From Candidatus Tepidiaquacellales bacterium OLB4/UTCHB1 (lineage in GTDB: Bacteria > Bacteroidota > Ignavibacteria > Tepidaquicellales > Tepidaquicellaceae), in contig MWSW01000014.1 in the NCBI GenBank assembly GCA_002050165.1, positions 62,001-126,000 of the forward strand: a stretch of DNA of 64,000 nt. Direction: 5' to 3'. The first letter of the stretch is position 1. Each line of letters starts with the position of its first letter. Below, one piece after another: positions 1-9,106 of this stretch. The translations under genes and the position numbers were made by a program. The notes below the pieces were generated by a model that did not search any database, was not told the DNA's origin, and was given only the letters and a program-made list of their open reading frames with translations.

Positions 1-549
1 AACGTTTCTATCGAATGCAACAACGGTTGACTCAATACCCAAGTTACTTCTTCCGCCGTCGAGTATAAATTCAATTAAAACATCCAAATCTTGTTTGACC
101 TCATGCGCGGTAGTCGGTGAAATTTTTCCAAACCTGTTAGCTGAAGGTGCGCATAATGGAAATCTGCATTGTTCAATGAGCGAATTCATCACTCTGTGCT
201 TTGGGAACCGAATAGCAACAGTATCAAGCCCGGCGGTAACTATATCCGGAATTGTACGCTTTTTTTTCAGAACAAAAGTTAATGCCCCAGGTGAATATTT
301 TTGCATAAGTTTAAATGCGCTTTTAGGGACATAACTGACATACTTCCCTAAATCATCCGTATTGTTTAGATGAACTATCAGAGGATTAAAAGTCGGACGT
401 CTCTTTGTTTGGTAAATTTTTAAAACAGCTTCCGGATTGAGAGCGTTCGCAGCAAGACCATAAACCGTTTCAGTCGGAACTGCGGCTATCCCGCCTTGTT
501 TTAAATGTTCCGCTACAAGCGATATATTTTTAGTAATTCTTGTTACCAA
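1..549 (-). CDS. tsaC: Threonylcarbamoyl-AMP synthase (Sua5/YciO/YrdC), 3' part outside window
   Basis: This enzyme makes threonylcarbamoyl-AMP from threonine, bicarbonate and ATP for the t6A37 modification of ANN-decoding tRNAs. The reverse-strand frame gives about 183 residues with the family signatures: AAVPTETVYGLAANA near residue 22, KRRPTFNPLIVH, SPGALTFVLK, APSANRFG and GIESTVVAFD. It runs off the left edge, so a possible Sua5 C-terminal domain cannot be judged. The best start is TTG at 549, because an in-frame stop lies just upstream and no ATG fits. It starts 7 bases after the stop of the small membrane protein gene and is probably co-transcribed with it. Family identity is secure; the exact start is inferred. 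Confidence 0.88.
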   Translation of the reverse strand, partial: MVTRITKNISLVAEHLKQGGIAAVPTETVYGLAANALNPEAVLKIYQTKRRPTFNPLIVHLNNTDDLGKYVSYVPKSAFKLMQKYSPGALTFVLKKKRTIPDIVTAGLDTVAIRFPKHRVMNSLIEQCRFPLCAPSANRFGKISPTTAHEVKQDLDVLIEFILDGGRSNLGIESTVVAFDRNV

Positions 550-556
550 TCCCGAT

Positions 557-1030
557 TCACATTAAACTGGATTTTTCAATCTCGTAAACTTTTAATTCCA
601 ACGCATTGATTTTATCCCTATACAAAAACAACTTGCCAAGTAAATGAAATACAACACCAAATAAAATTACCATAATTGCAAACCCGAAAGAAGTTAGCCT
701 GTAAAATAATTCAACTATATCTACAATCGGGTTATAAAATGTATTCCGGATAATAAAGTTTTTCTCTTTTTGGTAATCTCTCTCGTCTGGTTTATTATCC
801 GAAAAGAAACTTTTCAATTGTTCAAATCTATATTCAAATCGCTTCTCAATAAAAATAATCTCATCAATCTTATTGTCAGCTACGGTAACATATTCCTCTC
901 TTACACCAGCAATTTCAAGTGAATTTTTTGAAAGTGATTCAAACAAAAATGCAAACAGACTTCCGCCGAATATTGATATAATAATCAACGCAACACCAAA
1001 TATGTAAAGCGCTTTGTAAACCGAATTCAT
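557..1030 (-). CDS. Small two-helix membrane protein of unknown function
   Basis: I do not recognise this 157-residue protein. It has an N-terminal membrane helix (about residues 8-29), a polar stretch of about 80 residues rich in charged residues, and a second helix near residues 112-133. A charged tail with heptad-like spacing (around KINALELKVYEIEK) suggests a short cytoplasmic coiled coil. The central loop is probably outside the membrane. It lies directly upstream of the threonylcarbamoyl-AMP synthase gene on the same strand, with 7 bases between stop and start, so the two are likely transcribed together. No catalytic motif is visible. Confidence 0.75.
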   Translation of the reverse strand: MNSVYKALYIFGVALIIISIFGGSLFAFLFESLSKNSLEIAGVREEYVTVADNKIDEIIFIEKRFEYRFEQLKSFFSDNKPDERDYQKEKNFIIRNTFYNPIVDIVELFYRLTSFGFAIMVILFGVVFHLLGKLFLYRDKINALELKVYEIEKSSLM

Positions 1031-1136
1031 GATTTTAATTTGAATAAAACTAATTAATATCCGATTAAAACAAATGACATAAATGATTCTATAAAATTTG
1101 AATTTTAAGTTTCAATTTAAAAGTTGAACTTTAGGT

Positions 1137-2072
1137 ATGTACACACCTGAGATACAAATAAAGAAGAAAGCTGCACTGATATCAATGTTAATTGGAATAC
1201 TTATGTTTATCGGTAAGATCGGAGCATACGTTCTTACAAATTCAGCAGCAATACTTTCTGATGCGCTTGAATCAATAGTCCATATAGTAGCTGCATCGCT
1301 GGCATTTTACAGTATGATGTTATCACTTCGACCACCTGATAAGAACCAACCATACGGCTACGGGAAAATTGAATACTTTTCAGCCGGATTTGAAGGCTCT
1401 CTGATTATCTTTGCTGCGATAAGCATATTATATTTTGCAATTAAGGATATTGTTGAAGGTCCAGATGTACAAAAAATTGATGTAGGAATTTATATAATAT
1501 TTGCTGCGAGTGCAATTAATCTATTTCTCGGCTTTTACCTGATCAACACAGGCAAACGTACAAACAGTCTTATTCTAGTTGCAGATGGTAAACATGTGCT
1601 GACCGATTCAATTACAAGTTTTGGTGCAATTGCTGCACTCATAGTTGTACTTCTTACAGGCAATGTTTATTTCGATCCGATATTTGCAATCATTATCGCC
1701 ATAAATATTCTCTTCACGGGTTTAAAGCTAATACGTCAATCGTTCAATGGATTAATGAACAGAAGCGATCCAAACGTATTAAAACAACTTGATACTTTCT
1801 TCACAAATATTGTATCAAGCGATAATCGCTTAATAGAATTTCACCGGTTGAGATACTGGTCCTCCGGAGACAAGGTTTTTGTTGACCTGCATTTAACCTG
1901 CAACGATGAATTGACAATTATAGAATCTCACGATTTGTTAACTGAAATCGAAGCTCAAATAAGCGAAGAAATTTTTCCCGGCTCTAAGGTTGAACTTATG
2001 CTTCATTTTGATCCAACTGGTCTGTCTGGTCACGGTATTGAAAACATTTCACACGAATCAGAGGCAAGTTAA
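1137..2072 (+). CDS. Cation diffusion facilitator (CDF) family metal efflux transporter
   Basis: Predicted inner-membrane exporter of divalent metal ions (Zn, Fe, Mn or similar) driven by proton exchange. The 311 residues match the normal CDF length: six hydrophobic segments in the first 210 residues, then a cytoplasmic ferredoxin-like domain. Metal-site motifs are visible: DALESIVH in helix II and DGKHVLTD in helix V, the usual HxxxD type. The C-terminal domain contains FHRLRYW and VDLHLTC, typical of the metal-sensing dimer domain. The ATG at 1137 puts the first helix at the expected place. It is divergent from the membrane protein gene at 1030 and 25 bases upstream of radA. The metal cannot be read from sequence. 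Confidence 0.92.
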   Translation: MYTPEIQIKKKAALISMLIGILMFIGKIGAYVLTNSAAILSDALESIVHIVAASLAFYSMMLSLRPPDKNQPYGYGKIEYFSAGFEGSLIIFAAISILYFAIKDIVEGPDVQKIDVGIYIIFAASAINLFLGFYLINTGKRTNSLILVADGKHVLTDSITSFGAIAALIVVLLTGNVYFDPIFAIIIAINILFTGLKLIRQSFNGLMNRSDPNVLKQLDTFFTNIVSSDNRLIEFHRLRYWSSGDKVFVDLHLTCNDELTIIESHDLLTEIEAQISEEIFPGSKVELMLHFDPTGLSGHGIENISHESEAS

Positions 2073-2097
2073 ATTCTTCGCATTAATGTAATCATTG

Positions 2098-3453
2098 ATG
2101 AAAATAAAGTCACAATATATTTGTCAGAGCTGTGGATTCCGTTCGCTACGCTGGTCAGGGAAATGTCCGGAGTGCGATTCCTGGAATAGCATGGTTGAAG
2201 AAATCGTGTCTCAGAAGTCTGTATCACCACACAAAAAAAACAGAGCGCTGAATGCAAAGCTTGATAACATCAATGAGATTACCTCGACTAATGAACAACG
2301 AATATCAACGAACATAGCCGAACTTGATAGAGTACTCGGCGGCGGTATAGTAAATGGTTCCGTCATTCTCATTGGTGGTGATCCGGGTATAGGTAAATCA
2401 ACTTTAATGTTACAGATTGCCGAGAAAATAGAAAACCTGAAAATAATATATATCAGCGGCGAGGAATCAGCCCGCCAAATTAAAATGAGATCCGAACGGC
2501 TCGGGAGTAGATTCGATAACTTTTACGTGTTGTGTGAAACTGATACCGATATGATTATCTCAATAATTGAAAAGGAAAATCCGGGTCTTGTAATTGTTGA
2601 TTCTGTACAAACTATATACACTCCGATACTTGAAAGCGCTCCGGGAAGTATTTCACAGATTCGTGAATCAACCTCGATACTAATGAACTGCGCTAAAAAA
2701 TTAAATTTACCGATTATCATAATCGGGCATATTACAAAAGACGGCTCTATTGCCGGGCCAAAAGTCCTCGAACATATGGTTGATGTTGTATTGCAGTTTG
2801 AGGGCGAACGAACTCACTCTTTCAGAATTTTGAGGGGTATAAAGAACAGGTTTGGTTCAACAAATGAGATTGGAATTTTCGAGATGACAGACAAGGGACT
2901 TACTGAAGTAAAAAACCCGAGTGAAGTTTTCCTTTCGCAACGTAATTACGGCGCATCAGGTTGCGTTATTTCATCGGCAATTGAAGGTACCAGACCAATT
3001 TTAATTGAAGTTCAGGCGCTCACAGCAACTTCAAATTACGGTCTTCCACAAAGGACTTCAATCGGTTTCGATTATAAACGACTGAACATCATAATTGCAG
3101 TTCTTGAAAAACGCATCGGGCTTTTCCTTAATAAATTTGATATTTTTGTAAATATTGCCGGTGGGGTTAAAATTGACGAACCTGCAATTGACCTTGCAAT
3201 CGCAGCAGGTATTTATTCTTCTTTCAAAGATATCCCTGTGGATTCAGAAACTGTCGTACTCGGTGAAATTGGTTTATCGGGCGAAATCAGAACAATCTCA
3301 TATATCGAGAAAAGATTGAATGAAGCCGTTAAACTCGGATTCAAGCGGATAATAATTCCAAAGAACAACATGAAGGGACTTAAAAAGTCTATGGCAGGTA
3401 TTGAACTCAAAGGTGTTGAACAAATTAAAGAAGCAATTGACCTCTTAATTTAA
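2098..3453 (+). CDS. radA: DNA repair protein RadA
   Basis: RadA is a RecA-like ATPase that promotes branch migration of recombination intermediates. The protein starts with a four-cysteine zinc finger (C9, C12, C23, C26). It then has a RecA-type core with Walker [11 protein letters not shown] at 93-102, the RadA-specific KNRFG motif near residue 248, and a C-terminal Lon-protease-like domain. I chose ATG at 2098 over the in-frame TTG one codon upstream. The length of about 451 residues is standard. It follows the CDF transporter gene and precedes the fructose bisphosphatase gene by 14 bases, so it may share a transcript with both, although the functions are unrelated. Confidence 0.97.
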   Translation: MKIKSQYICQSCGFRSLRWSGKCPECDSWNSMVEEIVSQKSVSPHKKNRALNAKLDNINEITSTNEQRISTNIAELDRVLGGGIVNGSVILIGGDPGIGKSTLMLQIAEKIENLKIIYISGEESARQIKMRSERLGSRFDNFYVLCETDTDMIISIIEKENPGLVIVDSVQTIYTPILESAPGSISQIRESTSILMNCAKKLNLPIIIIGHITKDGSIAGPKVLEHMVDVVLQFEGERTHSFRILRGIKNRFGSTNEIGIFEMTDKGLTEVKNPSEVFLSQRNYGASGCVISSAIEGTRPILIEVQALTATSNYGLPQRTSIGFDYKRLNIIIAVLEKRIGLFLNKFDIFVNIAGGVKIDEPAIDLAIAAGIYSSFKDIPVDSETVVLGEIGLSGEIRTISYIEKRLNEAVKLGFKRIIIPKNNMKGLKKSMAGIELKGVEQIKEAIDLLI

Positions 3454-3467
3454 AAATCATAAGAATC

Positions 3468-4478
3468 ATGAAGACAAAATTCACAACTTTTTATCGTCAC
3501 ATCATAAAGGAAGAACGTAAACATCCCGAAGCAACGGGACAGTTATCAGACTTACTTGCAGATATAGCGCTTGCCTGCAAGATAATTTCACTTGAGGTAA
3601 ATCGTGCCGGTTTGGTTGACGTACTTGGATTTACCGGCGAGAAAAACGTTCAGGGTGAGATGGTTAAAAAACTTGATGTCTTCGCAAATGAAATTCTGGT
3701 CAATTCACTTACAGCAGGCGGTCATGTATGTGCGGTTTGTTCGGAAGAAGAAGAACACTTCATTCCGTTAAAAGATGTATATGCCAACAGGCTTTTACAA
3801 AACAGGTATGTTGTACACTTCGATCCGCTTGACGGTTCTTCAAATATAGACGCAAATATTTCCATCGGAACAATTTTTTCGATTTACAAACGATTCTCTG
3901 AAAGCGGTCCGGGAAATGAAGCTGATTGCCTACAGCAAGGGATAAAACAAGTTGCTGCCGGATACGTCGTTTACGGTTCAAGTACAATACTCGTATATAC
4001 TGCAGGACGCGGTGTACACGGTTTTACTCTCGATCCGTCAGTTGGGGAGTTTTTGCTCTTCCATGAAGATATGAAAATTCCAAAAAAATCCTCAACCTAT
4101 TCGATTAACGAAGGGAACTATTGCAAGTGGGACAAAGGGATGCAGAAGTATATTGATTTCATTAAACAACCTGACAAAGGTTCAGGAAGACCTTATTCAT
4201 CGAGGTACGTAGGCTCGCTGGTTGCTGATTTTCACAGGAACCTGCTTTACGGCGGGATATTTATCTATCCCTCTGATGAGAAAAATAAAAATGGGAAGTT
4301 AAGGTTAATGTACGAAGCTAATCCGCTGGCTTTCATCGTTGAGCAGGCAGGTGGGAGGGCAACAAATGGCAACCAAAGAATCCTCGAATTGCAACCGGAG
4401 TCGCTTCATCAGAGAGTACCGCTTTTCATCGGTAGTGAAGATGACGTGAAACTTGCGGAGAAATTTGTTAACGGATAA
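3468..4478 (+). CDS. fbp: Fructose-1,6-bisphosphatase, class 1
   Basis: Hydrolyses fructose 1,6-bisphosphate to fructose 6-phosphate in gluconeogenesis. The 336-residue protein carries the class 1 metal site [11 protein letters not shown] near residue 117, preceded by the acidic EEEE segment of the catalytic loop (about 93). It also has the C-terminal substrate-binding segment [11 protein letters not shown] followed by [17 protein letters not shown]. These are diagnostic of class 1 enzymes and exclude class 2 (GlpX). The start ATG at 3468 gives the usual N-terminus with conserved [10 protein letters not shown]. It lies 14 bases after radA. It converges on the lipoprotein gene, whose end is 2 bases downstream. 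Confidence 0.97.
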   Translation: MKTKFTTFYRHIIKEERKHPEATGQLSDLLADIALACKIISLEVNRAGLVDVLGFTGEKNVQGEMVKKLDVFANEILVNSLTAGGHVCAVCSEEEEHFIPLKDVYANRLLQNRYVVHFDPLDGSSNIDANISIGTIFSIYKRFSESGPGNEADCLQQGIKQVAAGYVVYGSSTILVYTAGRGVHGFTLDPSVGEFLLFHEDMKIPKKSSTYSINEGNYCKWDKGMQKYIDFIKQPDKGSGRPYSSRYVGSLVADFHRNLLYGGIFIYPSDEKNKNGKLRLMYEANPLAFIVEQAGGRATNGNQRILELQPESLHQRVPLFIGSEDDVKLAEKFVNG

Positions 4479-4480
4479 AA

Positions 4481-5524
4481 CTATTCAGTTTCGGGTGGCG
4501 AGTATAACAGGTTCTTTCTGAATGTTTCAAGGTTACTATCCGTAATTTTCATCTGAATTAAAAGCTCTTTATCGTAAACTTTATTTGTAATACTGTTTAA
4601 AAAATCCTTTTGAACATCTTCTTTATCACCGGCAGCGGAAAGTTTGGAGAGGGTAATTAAACCGTTTACGGTCCTGCGAAGGAATTCAGCATCTTTACTA
4701 TCCTTGCATCCAACCTGAATTGCAAATGTAAGATCATCTCTCAACATTACCGAAAAAGTTACAAAATCTACCCTTTCATAAAATCCCCTTAAATCTTTTT
4801 CAAACGAAACCACTGAATCAGGTTTATTGTATTCTCCTGATAATGCCTGGGATTCAAGATAGTTCAGAAATATTCCGCGTATAAATGTTTTCTCGGTTGC
4901 CGCCATTATTATATTAGATTTGTACATTGCCCTGTCAACCGCATGATACAAGCCCGAACTTTCCTTCATACCCGGCATTCCGGTTGTATCGCTAATCTGC
5001 ATCATATATTCAATTTGCGAAAGTATATTACTCGAACAAATTGTAAATTTATCCTTGAAAAAAATGTAAAGACCGTTTTCAATATTGTTGTAAAGTATAA
5101 TACCATTTGGATAGACTTTAGTAAGATATGCTGAATCGTTTTGTATTACCTGTTTGAATCTTTCAGAGTCGAAATCACCTTTCATAAGAATCGCATTATC
5201 ACCAATCCATGAATTACTGTAGTAGAGTTCATCAAGTCCTTTTGAAATTGAAGCACCAGTTGATTCTCTGAAAATATTCAACAGCGTTCCAAAGGAGTTC
5301 TCTCCTGCAAAAATTGAATCAGAAATATGAGCATTCCAGAATTCGCTCTGTCTCATATTCCTGAAGTTGAAATACATTATAAACTGTGCGTCCGGTTGGA
5401 GGTAACGAAGGTTTTCTTTTACTGATAAAGGCAATTTCTCCGGAACTGGGACAGGCTCAGAACAACTTTGTAACACCAAAAGGACAAACAAAAGCGGATA
5501 TATATAAATCAGCCTCTGCTTCAT
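4481..5524 (-). CDS. Lipoprotein of unknown function in an ABC-transporter operon
   Basis: The protein has 347 residues and begins with a lipoprotein signal peptide ending in the lipobox LQSC (lipidated Cys21), so it should be anchored in the inner or outer membrane. The rest is soluble, alternating strand- and helix-like segments with no motif I recognise. It begins 1 base after the stop of the ABC permease gene and is the last gene of an operon that also holds the ABC ATPase and an HD hydrolase. That context suggests a role with the transporter, perhaps as an envelope partner, but this is inference. Its 3' end abuts the convergent fbp gene. Confidence 0.8.
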   Translation of the reverse strand: MKQRLIYIYPLLFVLLVLQSCSEPVPVPEKLPLSVKENLRYLQPDAQFIMYFNFRNMRQSEFWNAHISDSIFAGENSFGTLLNIFRESTGASISKGLDELYYSNSWIGDNAILMKGDFDSERFKQVIQNDSAYLTKVYPNGIILYNNIENGLYIFFKDKFTICSSNILSQIEYMMQISDTTGMPGMKESSGLYHAVDRAMYKSNIIMAATEKTFIRGIFLNYLESQALSGEYNKPDSVVSFEKDLRGFYERVDFVTFSVMLRDDLTFAIQVGCKDSKDAEFLRRTVNGLITLSKLSAAGDKEDVQKDFLNSITNKVYDKELLIQMKITDSNLETFRKNLLYSPPETE

Positions 5525-5525
5525 T

Positions 5526-6338
5526 TCAATAATCCCGTCGCCTGAAATAAGAAATTGAAATCGTCAGCATTGCAATCGTGAAAAGAGCTGTCGTTATTAA
5601 AGGCTCATAAGATGTTACTTCTTTCCCCTCAAGAATTTTTGCAGAAATATCGGCAATGGCTCCCGGCTTCGGTAAGATGTAATAAAAGAAATCAATCACA
5701 AATCTAACAGCGTCGTTTGATATAAAGCTGAACAACTCGCTCCTTACCGCAAGAACAGGAGTTACAACGAATGCAAGTATAAATCCAGTTATCATTGAAA
5801 CTACCGAGCTTTGAGTGACCAACCCGATAAATATTAAAAGTGAGTAAATTGCGGCAAATGAAAAAGTAAGCCAAAACACGGAATATAAAAACGGAATATG
5901 CCAGTAACCGGTTTTAACTGATAAAATCAACCATACAAATCCAATCAGATACAGCAAACTCACAAAGATTAGTAATACCCCACCTGTAAACTTTCCGATT
6001 ATAATTGCTCCCCTTGAAATAGGTTTTGAAAGCAGTACGTCTATATTCCCTTTTTCAACCATTGACGGGATGAATGAAGATACTGAAATCAGACAAAAAG
6101 TTATAATGAGCAGGTATGAAAAATTTAATACAAGGATTTGAAAACCAATCACCATATCTTTAACTGCGGTATCTCCCGAAGCACCGAACATTGCTATCAT
6201 TCCATCAACGGAGTCGAGATTCACTATAAAAACGAAGGCAAGAATTATCAGTGTTGATATAACCATAAAACCGAGAAATATCTTCTTTGCGATAGCCTCT
6301 CTGAAAATACCAGTAACAATAGCTGCAAACTGAATCAA
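5526..6338 (-). CDS. ABC-2 type transporter permease
   Basis: Membrane subunit of an ABC exporter, 270 residues with about six hydrophobic helices and the arrangement of NosY-like ABC-2 permeases. It includes a helix pair around MVEKGNIDVLLSKPISRGAI, the coupling-helix region of this family. The start is a TTG overlapping the ATPase stop as TTGA (6335-6338), which implies translational coupling. It forms the transporter core with the ATPase encoded upstream. The substrate is unknown. The nos family comparison is structural only, as no nitrous oxide reductase genes are nearby. Confidence 0.88.
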   Translation of the reverse strand: MIQFAAIVTGIFREAIAKKIFLGFMVISTLIILAFVFIVNLDSVDGMIAMFGASGDTAVKDMVIGFQILVLNFSYLLIITFCLISVSSFIPSMVEKGNIDVLLSKPISRGAIIIGKFTGGVLLIFVSLLYLIGFVWLILSVKTGYWHIPFLYSVFWLTFSFAAIYSLLIFIGLVTQSSVVSMITGFILAFVVTPVLAVRSELFSFISNDAVRFVIDFFYYILPKPGAIADISAKILEGKEVTSYEPLITTALFTIAMLTISISYFRRRDY

Positions 6339-7273
6339 TTCACCGCCTCCTTTTCCTGACCGATAAGATTAATAAACATGCTTTCCAATGAACTCTTCTC
6401 CTGATAAAAGCTCCGGATTAAAACATTCTGTTGCCTCAGGTAATCAATTACTTTGTTTAAATCTTCATCATTACTCGAATTGTAAGTAAACTCGCTATTA
6501 CCATGCAACACAGCCTTAAACCCGGTGAGCAGGTAGTTTATTACCTTATCGTTTAATTCCGAAGTAAAGAATCTGAACGTATTCCCCGTTGAGGTTAATT
6601 CATCAACTGAACCGGTTTTTAGTAATTTCCCTTTATTCAGTATTGCAACTTTATCACAAATGAGTTCAACTTCGCTCAGCAAGTGAGAGTTTAGAAAAAT
6701 TGTTTTCCCTTCCGATTTTAGATTAAGCAATAAATCGCGTATCTCTTTTCGTCCAATCGGATCAACTCCATCGGTTGGTTCATCAAGAAATATCAGTTCC
6801 GGATTATTAACAAGCGCCTGAGCTATTCCTATTCGCTGCATCATCCCTTTAGAATATTTTTTAATCTTAACATTTCGCCACTCTTTCATCTTTACCATTT
6901 CCAGAAGTGTATCAATTTTTGAGTCAACCTTAGTACCTTCAATTCCCGACAATTTCCCGAAATATCTGATTACTTGTTCTCCGGTAAGGTAATTAGGGAA
7001 TCGGTGATTTTCGGGTAGATAACCGACTTTCTTTTTATAAGCCACGTTTGAGACTTCGCTTTCAAAAACACGCGCATCACCTGATGTTTTGAGTACAATA
7101 CCCAAAAGAATCTTTATAAGCGTAGTTTTCCCCGCTCCGTTCGGTCCAAGCAATCCGAAAATTTCTCCTTGTTCAACATCAAAAGTAAAATTATCAAGTG
7201 CAGTGATACCATCTTTTGAAAACAATTTCGATTGATAAACCTTGACCAGTTCCTTCGTTGAAATTACTTTCAT
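6335..7273 (-). CDS. ABC transporter ATP-binding protein
   Basis: ATPase subunit of 312 residues for the downstream permease. Walker A GPNGAGKTT lies near residue 43, the signature is KYSKGMMQRIGIAQAL, and Walker B is ELIFLDEPTDGVDP followed by the H-loop NSHLLSEVE. The DGVDP form and a C-terminal extension of about 90 residues are typical of NatA/CcmA/NosF-like exporters. The gene starts 1 base after the HD hydrolase stop and overlaps the permease start by 4 bases, so the four genes 7811-4481 form one tight operon. Confidence 0.94.
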   Translation of the reverse strand: MKVISTKELVKVYQSKLFSKDGITALDNFTFDVEQGEIFGLLGPNGAGKTTLIKILLGIVLKTSGDARVFESEVSNVAYKKKVGYLPENHRFPNYLTGEQVIRYFGKLSGIEGTKVDSKIDTLLEMVKMKEWRNVKIKKYSKGMMQRIGIAQALVNNPELIFLDEPTDGVDPIGRKEIRDLLLNLKSEGKTIFLNSHLLSEVELICDKVAILNKGKLLKTGSVDELTSTGNTFRFFTSELNDKVINYLLTGFKAVLHGNSEFTYNSSNDEDLNKVIDYLRQQNVLIRSFYQEKSSLESMFINLIGQEKEAVN

Positions 7274-7274
7274 T

Positions 7275-7811
7275 TTACTTTAACCTTAAATCTCCTTTCA
7301 TTGCGTCAATAATGTTTTGAATGTGAGTTGAAAGTTCAATTCCAATCTCTTCTGCGCCATTTCGAATATCCTCCCGATTCACATTCCGTGCAAATGCTTT
7401 GTCTTTCAATTTTTTCAATACCCCATTTGGCTTTACGTCATCCAATCCTCCGGGTTTCATATATGAGTATGCAAGAATAAAACCTGTAATTTCGTCGCAC
7501 GCAAAAAGGTATTTGGAAAATTTTGTTTTACGGGGTACATCTGACCGCTCGGGATAAGCATGGCTTAATATGACCTCGATAAATTCATCATCGTATCCGT
7601 TCTCCTTTAAGATCGGAACCGCAGAGCTTGGGTGTGTATCGGGATATATTTCCCAATCAATGTCATGGAGTAAACCTGCAGCTGCCCAACGATCTTCATC
7701 TTCACCGGATTGCCGCGCATAAAAACGCATAGCTGATTCGACCGCGTAACAATGCTTTCGCAGATTCTCGGTTTTAATGTATTCACAAAGAAGGTCATGA
7801 TGCTTTGACAT
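7275..7811 (-). CDS. HD-domain hydrolase
   Basis: The protein has 178 residues and the HD metal-phosphohydrolase fold: H20 in the first helix (KHCYAVESAM), the HD pair in GLLHDIDWE near residues 49-50, a histidine in ILSHAYPER and an aspartate in FACDEITG. Small stand-alone HD proteins of this type act on phosphorylated or nucleotide substrates, but the substrate cannot be deduced. The gene leads an operon with an ABC exporter and a lipoprotein, with only 1 base before the ATPase gene. The reason for that pairing is not obvious. Confidence 0.88.
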   Translation of the reverse strand: MSKHHDLLCEYIKTENLRKHCYAVESAMRFYARQSGEDEDRWAAAGLLHDIDWEIYPDTHPSSAVPILKENGYDDEFIEVILSHAYPERSDVPRKTKFSKYLFACDEITGFILAYSYMKPGGLDDVKPNGVLKKLKDKAFARNVNREDIRNGAEEIGIELSTHIQNIIDAMKGDLRLK

Positions 7812-7994
7812 GAATCAATATAAAAATATGTTGCTCGATAAAATATTTAAAAAACCACAACCGAACAATTAAATCTGAAGGTCAAATTAACCACTTTTCA
7901 AATGATATCAACTTGCTGAATAAATTGAATACACATTGTGAAACCTACTAACCAGAATATATTTTTTCCGGGTTCTGAAGTTCAGTTCCATTAT

Positions 7995-8023
7995 AAAAAA
8001 TATCCGATAGAATGATTCGGATA
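7995..8023 (-). terminator. Rho-independent terminator of the rhodanese gene
   Basis: On the reverse strand a 7-bp stem (TATCCGA with TCGGATA) is followed by six T residues. It lies about 25 bases past the stop of the rhodanese gene. A second perfect 6-bp inverted repeat (GATAAC/GTTATC) overlaps it upstream. Confidence 0.65.
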
Positions 8024-8048
8024 ACATAGGTTATCTCTGTCCGGATTA

Positions 8049-8369
8049 TTATTTTTTAACTTCAAATCCCTGTCTGCTCCAGGATAAAATTCCTCCTTTA
8101 AGATCATATGCTTCCTTAAATCCGCACATTTGCATTAACTGTAAAGTCATCATGCTACGACTCCCGGAGCGGCAATAAATTAAAAATTTCTTCTCTTTGT
8201 CAAGTTTGTTAATGTTTTCCTGAAATTCACTATCGTACGCATCAATGAGGAGACAATCGTCTAACCTTGCTTTATCATACTCTTGTTTCGTACGCACATC
8301 TATTAGTTCATACTCTCCTGTTTCAAGTAGCGCCTTGAATCTATGCGGATCAATATTATCAATTTTCAT
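8049..8369 (-). CDS. Single-domain rhodanese-like protein
   Basis: A 106-residue rhodanese fold, a candidate sulfurtransferase or sulfur carrier in the cytoplasm. It has the N-terminal segment ELIDVRTKQEYDKARLDD and the active-site loop YCRSGSRS with the catalytic cysteine near residue 66, then GFKEAYDLKGGILSW, which is standard for the PspE/GlpE type. No signal peptide is present. The gene stands alone on the reverse strand with its own terminator just downstream. The physiological sulfur donor and acceptor are not evident. Confidence 0.92.
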   Translation of the reverse strand: MKIDNIDPHRFKALLETGEYELIDVRTKQEYDKARLDDCLLIDAYDSEFQENINKLDKEKKFLIYCRSGSRSMMTLQLMQMCGFKEAYDLKGGILSWSRQGFEVKK

Positions 8370-8459
8370 TTAATGATTTTTTTGGATTAAAAGAATACTG
8401 TGATTGTAATAACTTCCGTTTTCCCGGATGAGTTTATTTCTTAAATTGTTATACCTTTG

Positions 8460-8915
8460 CTATGAAAAATATTTTCTGAATTCGTCTAAATCCTTTTTAC
8501 TCATCCTTTCAGGTTTTTCATATTCTTCGGGTGGTATATAGAGTTGATTAATATTTTTATTGCTAACCGGGTTGTTTATCTCAGCCCAGAATTTTTCCGA
8601 TAATTTTATTTTGCAACTGCATACTTCTGCGAACTCCGTTATTCCACGATCTGTGCTGATAACTGTGATTACTTCTCTCAAGTAATTTTTTTCGATGTAA
8701 TTTTTCATAAGTTCATCGGCAGTTTTATCATACGAAAATATTATGTCGTCTTTCGAAGACTCACCGTATCCATCAAAGAAAAAAATACACTTCTGATGCA
8801 ACCCTAACCTAGATTTAACTTTTTCATAAAGGGTTAATCTGTCGTCTTCACCCGAGCCTTTGATATTTGATTTTCTCAACAGATTGTTACCGTCAATAAT
8901 AATAATTTCTTTCAT
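8460..8915 (-). CDS. YacP-like NYN/PIN-fold RNase domain protein
   Basis: The protein has 151 residues and starts with IIIIDGNNLLRK, the first acidic strand of the NYN (PIN-like) nuclease fold. It continues with FFFDGYGES, ADELMKNYIEKN and VISTDRGITEFAEVCSCK, matching the YacP/Rae1 type (DUF901), whose Bacillus member cleaves mRNA on the ribosome. Acidic residues expected of the active site (D8, the D of DGYG, D of TADELM, D of STDRG) are present. The C-terminal tail is charged. The gene is monocistronic between the rhodanese and asnS genes. Family is likely; nuclease activity is inferred. Confidence 0.75.
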   Translation of the reverse strand: MKEIIIIDGNNLLRKSNIKGSGEDDRLTLYEKVKSRLGLHQKCIFFFDGYGESSKDDIIFSYDKTADELMKNYIEKNYLREVITVISTDRGITEFAEVCSCKIKLSEKFWAEINNPVSNKNINQLYIPPEEYEKPERMSKKDLDEFRKYFS

Positions 8916-9042
8916 TGAATTTTAATTGCTTATCAACTTAACCGACCGGGATTCGTATGTCCCGACAATAAACATTCCTCACTGACAAAATTTATCTGAA
9001 AAATTATTCTCATTTCAATAAAGATGACTTACTTCACAACCT

Positions 9043-9075
9043 AAAAATTCCGGTTTGCTCTTAATCAAAAACCGG
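9043..9075 (-). terminator. Rho-independent terminator of asnS
   Basis: Read on the reverse strand, a 7-bp stem CCGGTTT/AAACCGG with a 12-base loop is followed by AATTTTTAG. It sits about 30 bases after the asnS stop codon. Confidence 0.7.
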
Positions 9076-9106
9076 TACTGTAAGCGTTACATAAATGCCT
9101 TTCTGG

